Shown: positions 61,101-64,000 of the stretch, piece by piece
Position numbering within the stretch: position 1 is the stretch's first letter
How the letters are laid out: each line of letters begins with the position of its first letter
Assembly (NCBI GenBank): GCA_026182355.1
Contig: JAPFBL010000593.1
Coordinates: forward strand, 94,716 to 158,715
Length of the DNA stretch: 64,000 nucleotides
Direction of reading: 5' to 3'
Source of the DNA: Hermatobates lingyangjiaoensis
Taxonomy: Eukaryota; Arthropoda; Insecta; Hemiptera; Hermatobatidae
Made by a program: the position numbers and the translations under genes
The notes under the pieces: generated by a model
What the model was told of the DNA's origin: nothing
The model's database searches: none
The model's input: only the letters and a program-made list of their open reading frames with translations

Positions 61101-62817
61101 CAGGGATGGCGAACCTTTTTTAACTCCTGGGTCAATTATATATCTTTATAAAAAAATAAACAAAAGTGGGTCACAACTTATCAAATCAATGAGAAAGTTG
61201 TTGCTGCATCTTATCTGATAGCATTAGAATCCGAGGTTTATAGGTTGTAGTTTTCAGTTTGATACATGCAGCACTCATATTGGCATCAAGACGATTTCTG
61301 GTACTTGATTTTATGAAATTCATATGTGAAAACAAGGATTCACGTGAATATGAAGAACCAAACAACGTCAGGAGAGCTATTGCTAATTTTTTCATTGATT
61401 TAAAAGAAGATGGCAAGGAATTCCATTCTGTAAGAATGATGTTCTCAGCAAAGGCTTCAGCAGATAATGATTCTGACTCAATTTTCTGTAACTCTGGTTC
61501 ATGTCAAACATGTCCACACCGCACTTTCCTGGAACTCTATTAATTCCATTTCCAACTTACTAAGATTAAGCCAATCAAACTGTGATAAATTCAGATCTTC
61601 AAATTGAATAGTATCGGGGGAAAAGATAAACTGTAATGTAGTATCTAGTTTCCGGAATTGAACGAACCTTTCTGAAAGTAGATTTCTTGCGTCTCGTATG
61701 ATAGAAGAATACCTGTAGAACGGTATTTCTCTCTCTTCGGAGCTGTCAGTCAAACCGGACTTTTGAAAGTGCTTCTTTAATTATGACAAATATTTCAATT
61801 TGTTTTCTTCTAAATCTCTTGAAAAAACAACTAGCTTCTTTTCAAAAGCTTTGATATGCCCGAACATCGATGGCGCAACATTTCCAGAACCTTGCAGTTT
61901 TGTATTCAAGTTATTGTAATGCAGTGCAAAATCAGCAAAGAAATGTAAGTCATTCAACCAATTATTGTCTGTCAATTCTGGATATTCCTGTCCCTTTTCT
62001 CCCAGGAAACATTTTATTTCTTCTAATAATTCAACAAACCGGTTCAATACCTGACCACGGCTCAACCACCTAACATTATTGTACATGATTAATCCAGAAT
62101 ATTGACTGTCAACTTCATTTAATGGCATGTTAAATTGACGTTTATTAAGAGCATGGGTAACTATAAAGTTTACAACTTTTGTTACGATTCTCATAGCTTT
62201 TTCTAGAGATTCTATCTTTTACGGTATTTCTAGCTGCTGGCATTTTATTAATTCTTTTGAGTATATCATTTTTGATTCTAAAAATTCGGATTTTAATTCT
62301 AAAAATACCAACGGCACGTAAGTATTCACAGATGCAGGCAGGAAAATCTTGACTTAAAACGAGAAGCAAATTCGTACACATCGCCGCTTACGACTGCCAA
62401 AAAACAACTGGCTAATAGCGCCCAAGCAGTGTTGCCAAATATTTTCATAGAAAAAATGCTAAGCAAAAAGCAAATAAATGCGCAGCTAACCTATCTATTA
62501 TAGATAAGAAAAACAATTTTATGATGCAGAACTAAAACAAAAAAACACTAGTACATATACTTTAAATAGAAAAATATACATTTCATGAAAGCTATATTTC
62601 ATTTTAATGTGCTAAATCCACCATAATAAATGCTAAATTGGCAACTCTACGCATTAGTTGCCTCTGCTCGTTAATAGGTAAACGAAAAGCACTTGCCATA
62701 GCAAAAAAAAAATATTTGTTTAGTTTTGCACAAACATCGACATAGAACGACGTGGGTTACTAAAATATGAGTGGTGGGTCAGTTGGTGACCCGCAGGTAT
62801 ATGGTTCGCTATCCCTG
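61101..62817 (-). mobile_element. hAT transposon, 1.7 kb, decayed
   Basis: Left CAGGGATGGCGAACCTTTTT, right end on the complement CAGGGATAGCGAACCATATA; sub-terminal GGGTCA/TGACCC also mirrored. Flanks CCCTAGAT and GCCTAGAG share CCTAGA, an 8-bp duplication with two changes. Transposase remnants run on the minus strand. Confidence 0.85.
61186..62381 (-). pseudogene. hAT transposase (GTF2IRD2/ZBED-like), broken
   Basis: Pieces in order on the minus strand: 62381-62200 (ending PAARNTVKDR), 62194-61781 (VTHALNKRQFNMPLNEVD, YNNVRWLSRGQVLNRFVEL, WLNDLHFFADFALHYNNLN, LQGSG), 61753-61499 (DARNLLSERFVQFRKLDTTL), and 61416-61186 (ALLTLFGSSYSRESLFSHMN, RNRLDANMSAACIKL). W-L-S-R-G and the final F-G-S-x-Y-S-x-E-x-L-F-S-x-M-N are conserved hAT blocks; the latter is the dimerisation domain. 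The order and length fit the C-terminal two thirds of the enzyme. Frameshifts separate the pieces, and the N-terminal zinc finger part is absent. It cannot be active. Confidence 0.85.
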
Positions 62818-63007
62818 GCCTAGAGCCTTGCCACCGGGAATTGAGGAGGGAAGGAAAAGGGATATGAGTATAAGACCCGAGAAAGGTGTAAGACCTTTGC
62901 TGAGGCCGTAGGGAAAGGTACAACACACGAGGGAACCCAAGGCCAAAGTGGTGGTGTACCGCGTTATTCAGGTACGATCCTCTCTGGAGAGGAACCACCT
63001 GAGTGGA
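62818..63007 (+). mobile_element. Non-LTR retrotransposon 5' UTR
   Basis: Purine-rich, GC-richer text running into the ORF1 frame; no own motif. Confidence 0.5.
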
Positions 63008-63840
63008 CACAGTCAAAGAGAAGAAGAAGGAGAAGGCGAGAGGAGAAAAAGGAGACTGACCCAACCCCTCCTCCCGAGAAGTCTTGCTCCCTTAAGGATA
63101 TTTTCCTTGCGCCCAGGGAGAATGTGGTAATTGCCTGCCACAAAGAAGGGGAAAAGCCCGCCGAGGAAATAAAATAAATTATCAAAAGGAAAATAAATCC
63201 CTCGACTCTGGGGGTAAAGGTCAACACTGTAAAAAATCTAAGCAAGGGTGATATCATGATTGTTACCAACTCCCCTGAAGAAGCCGCGAAGCTCAGCGAG
63301 TGAATTAGAAGCACAGACTGCGGAGTGGAAGTTAGAGGTATAAGACCTTTAGCCCCGAGTATCCAGCTCAGAGCCGTGCTCACTGAGGCAACTTTTGAGG
63401 AGCTTGCGGCCCAATTGGTCGCCAACAACGAGGGGATTGAGGAAGGAGATATTAAACCGCTCTTTAGAGTGGGCAACAAAGTACACGAGAAGGTAACAGT
63501 CATATGCGCCCTAAAGAGGGCAAAGGCTGAAAATATATTAAGTAAAGAGAGGCTTCGAATTGACTGGCAAGTTTGCCCTATTAGTAAGTATAACGAAGTC
63601 AGCCAATGTTTCAGGTGTTTGGCCTTTGGACACGTGGCGACGAGGTGTACCAGCAGTGCCCCCATTTGCAGCCATTGCTCAGGAGAGCATGAGTCCAGAG
63701 ACTGCCCGGACAAGACGAAGATAGCTTGCGCAAACTGCAAGAAGCTGCGCTTACCTTGTGTGGACCACGGGGCATATGCCAAGTCCTGTCCCGTAAGTAA
63801 ACGTGAAGTGCGGACCATGAAAATGAAACTGCATAGATAA
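63008..63840 (+). pseudogene. Non-LTR retrotransposon ORF1 (Gag-like, zinc knuckles), two stops
   Basis: One frame can be followed from ~63008 (basic RRRRRRREEKKE, then PPPEKSCSLKDIFLA) to TAA at 63838. It is interrupted by TAA near 63174 and TGA at 63301-63303. From 63325 on it is open for 171 codons. Three zinc knuckles lie at the C-terminus: CFRCLAFGHVATRC (C-x2-C-x4-H-x4-C), CSHCSGEHESRDC (C-x2-C-x3-H-x4-C) and CANCKKLRLPCVDHGAYAKSC. This trio is typical of ORF1 in the R1/Jockey/I group; the protein binds element RNA. The two stops make it non-functional. Confidence 0.85.
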
Positions 63841-64000
63841 GTTTACAATCATACAACAGAATGTTTGCAAGTCGCGGTCCGTGACTGAACAAATCACGGC
63901 CTTTGGAATCAGTACTAACGCCTCCGCCATAGTTCTACAGGAGCCTTGGAACTATGGTAGCGCCAAGGGGACAGGGCTGCAAGGCAAGCTGATCTGCGGA
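63841..64000 (+). CDS. Non-LTR retrotransposon ORF2, N-terminal endonuclease (partial)
   Basis: Starts directly after the ORF1 stop and stays open to the window end (53 codons). IIQQNVCKSRSVTEQIT has the conserved N of apurinic-type endonucleases (Q-x-N), and AIVLQEPWNY has the catalytic E of the L-Q-E-P-W motif. The rest of the endonuclease and the RT lie outside. It nicks DNA to start target-primed reverse transcription. Start codon uncertain: no ATG is seen near the join, so a longer ORF1-ORF2 arrangement or reinitiation is possible. Confidence 0.75.

Noticed and set aside
62720..63892. Minus-strand frames of 93-284 codons opposite the non-LTR element
   Set aside because: Antisense to ORF1 with its zinc knuckles; they follow from the low stop density of GC-richer coding DNA.

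Overview
The window is animal nuclear DNA that is AT-rich and almost entirely repetitive. I find no host protein-coding gene, rRNA gene or functional tRNA gene. The mix of elements (Penelope-like retroelements, Ty3/Gypsy, non-LTR retrotransposons with three zinc knuckles, mariner, hAT, pogo, tRNA-derived SINEs) and SINE tails made of CCTAA units, the same unit as the arthropod telomere repeat, suggest an arthropod. This is an inference; no gene in the window fixes the species.

Layout. 1-6 kb: Penelope-like element (PLE) coding remnants, PLE terminal repeats and snap-back inverted repeats set in (TA)n tracts. 6-9 kb: a dispersed repeat with a Helitron-like 3' end, a truncated SINE, and a hAT transposon with a perfect 8-bp target duplication. 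9-22 kb: more TA-flanked PLE fragments, SINE copies and a GC-rich island at 15.0-15.7 kb. 22-29 kb: a MITE, a non-LTR RT fragment, a small hAT-like MITE, a 1.24-kb near-perfect palindrome, a second palindrome with two diverging PLE open reading frame starts, a SINE and a mariner remnant. 30-36.5 kb: a PLE hotspot with endonuclease remnants, a tandem array of hammerhead-like units and several hairpins. 38-41 kb: SINEs and a 93-bp minisatellite. 42.95-48.10 kb: a full-length Ty3/Gypsy element on the minus strand. 48-53 kb: more hairpins. 54-58 kb: very long CT, G and GA tracts, a second copy of the Helitron-like repeat and a pogo MITE. 61-64 kb: a hAT element, apparently nested in the 5' part of a non-LTR retrotransposon whose ORF1 and start of ORF2 run off the window.

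Main observation. About 25 short motifs on both strands read CUGANGA - hairpin - GAAA - short self-complementary segment - UH, and where I checked it, flanking bases pair as stem I. This is the core of a minimal type-I hammerhead ribozyme. Hammerheads are known in Penelope-like elements, and here they lie next to PLE endonuclease codons (33766-34203; 742-815) or just upstream of PLE ORF starts. There are roughly ten families. Most are arranged as inverted repeats, and most are bounded by (TA)n. One family forms a four-unit tandem array at 35745-36040.

The Gypsy element is the best-preserved mobile gene set: by eye its two 189-bp LTRs are identical, and it has a tRNA-Phe primer site, a polypurine tract, Gag, and Pol with all catalytic residues. 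Gag and Pol share one frame and are separated by a single TGA. The last ~60 codons of Pol are shifted out of frame.
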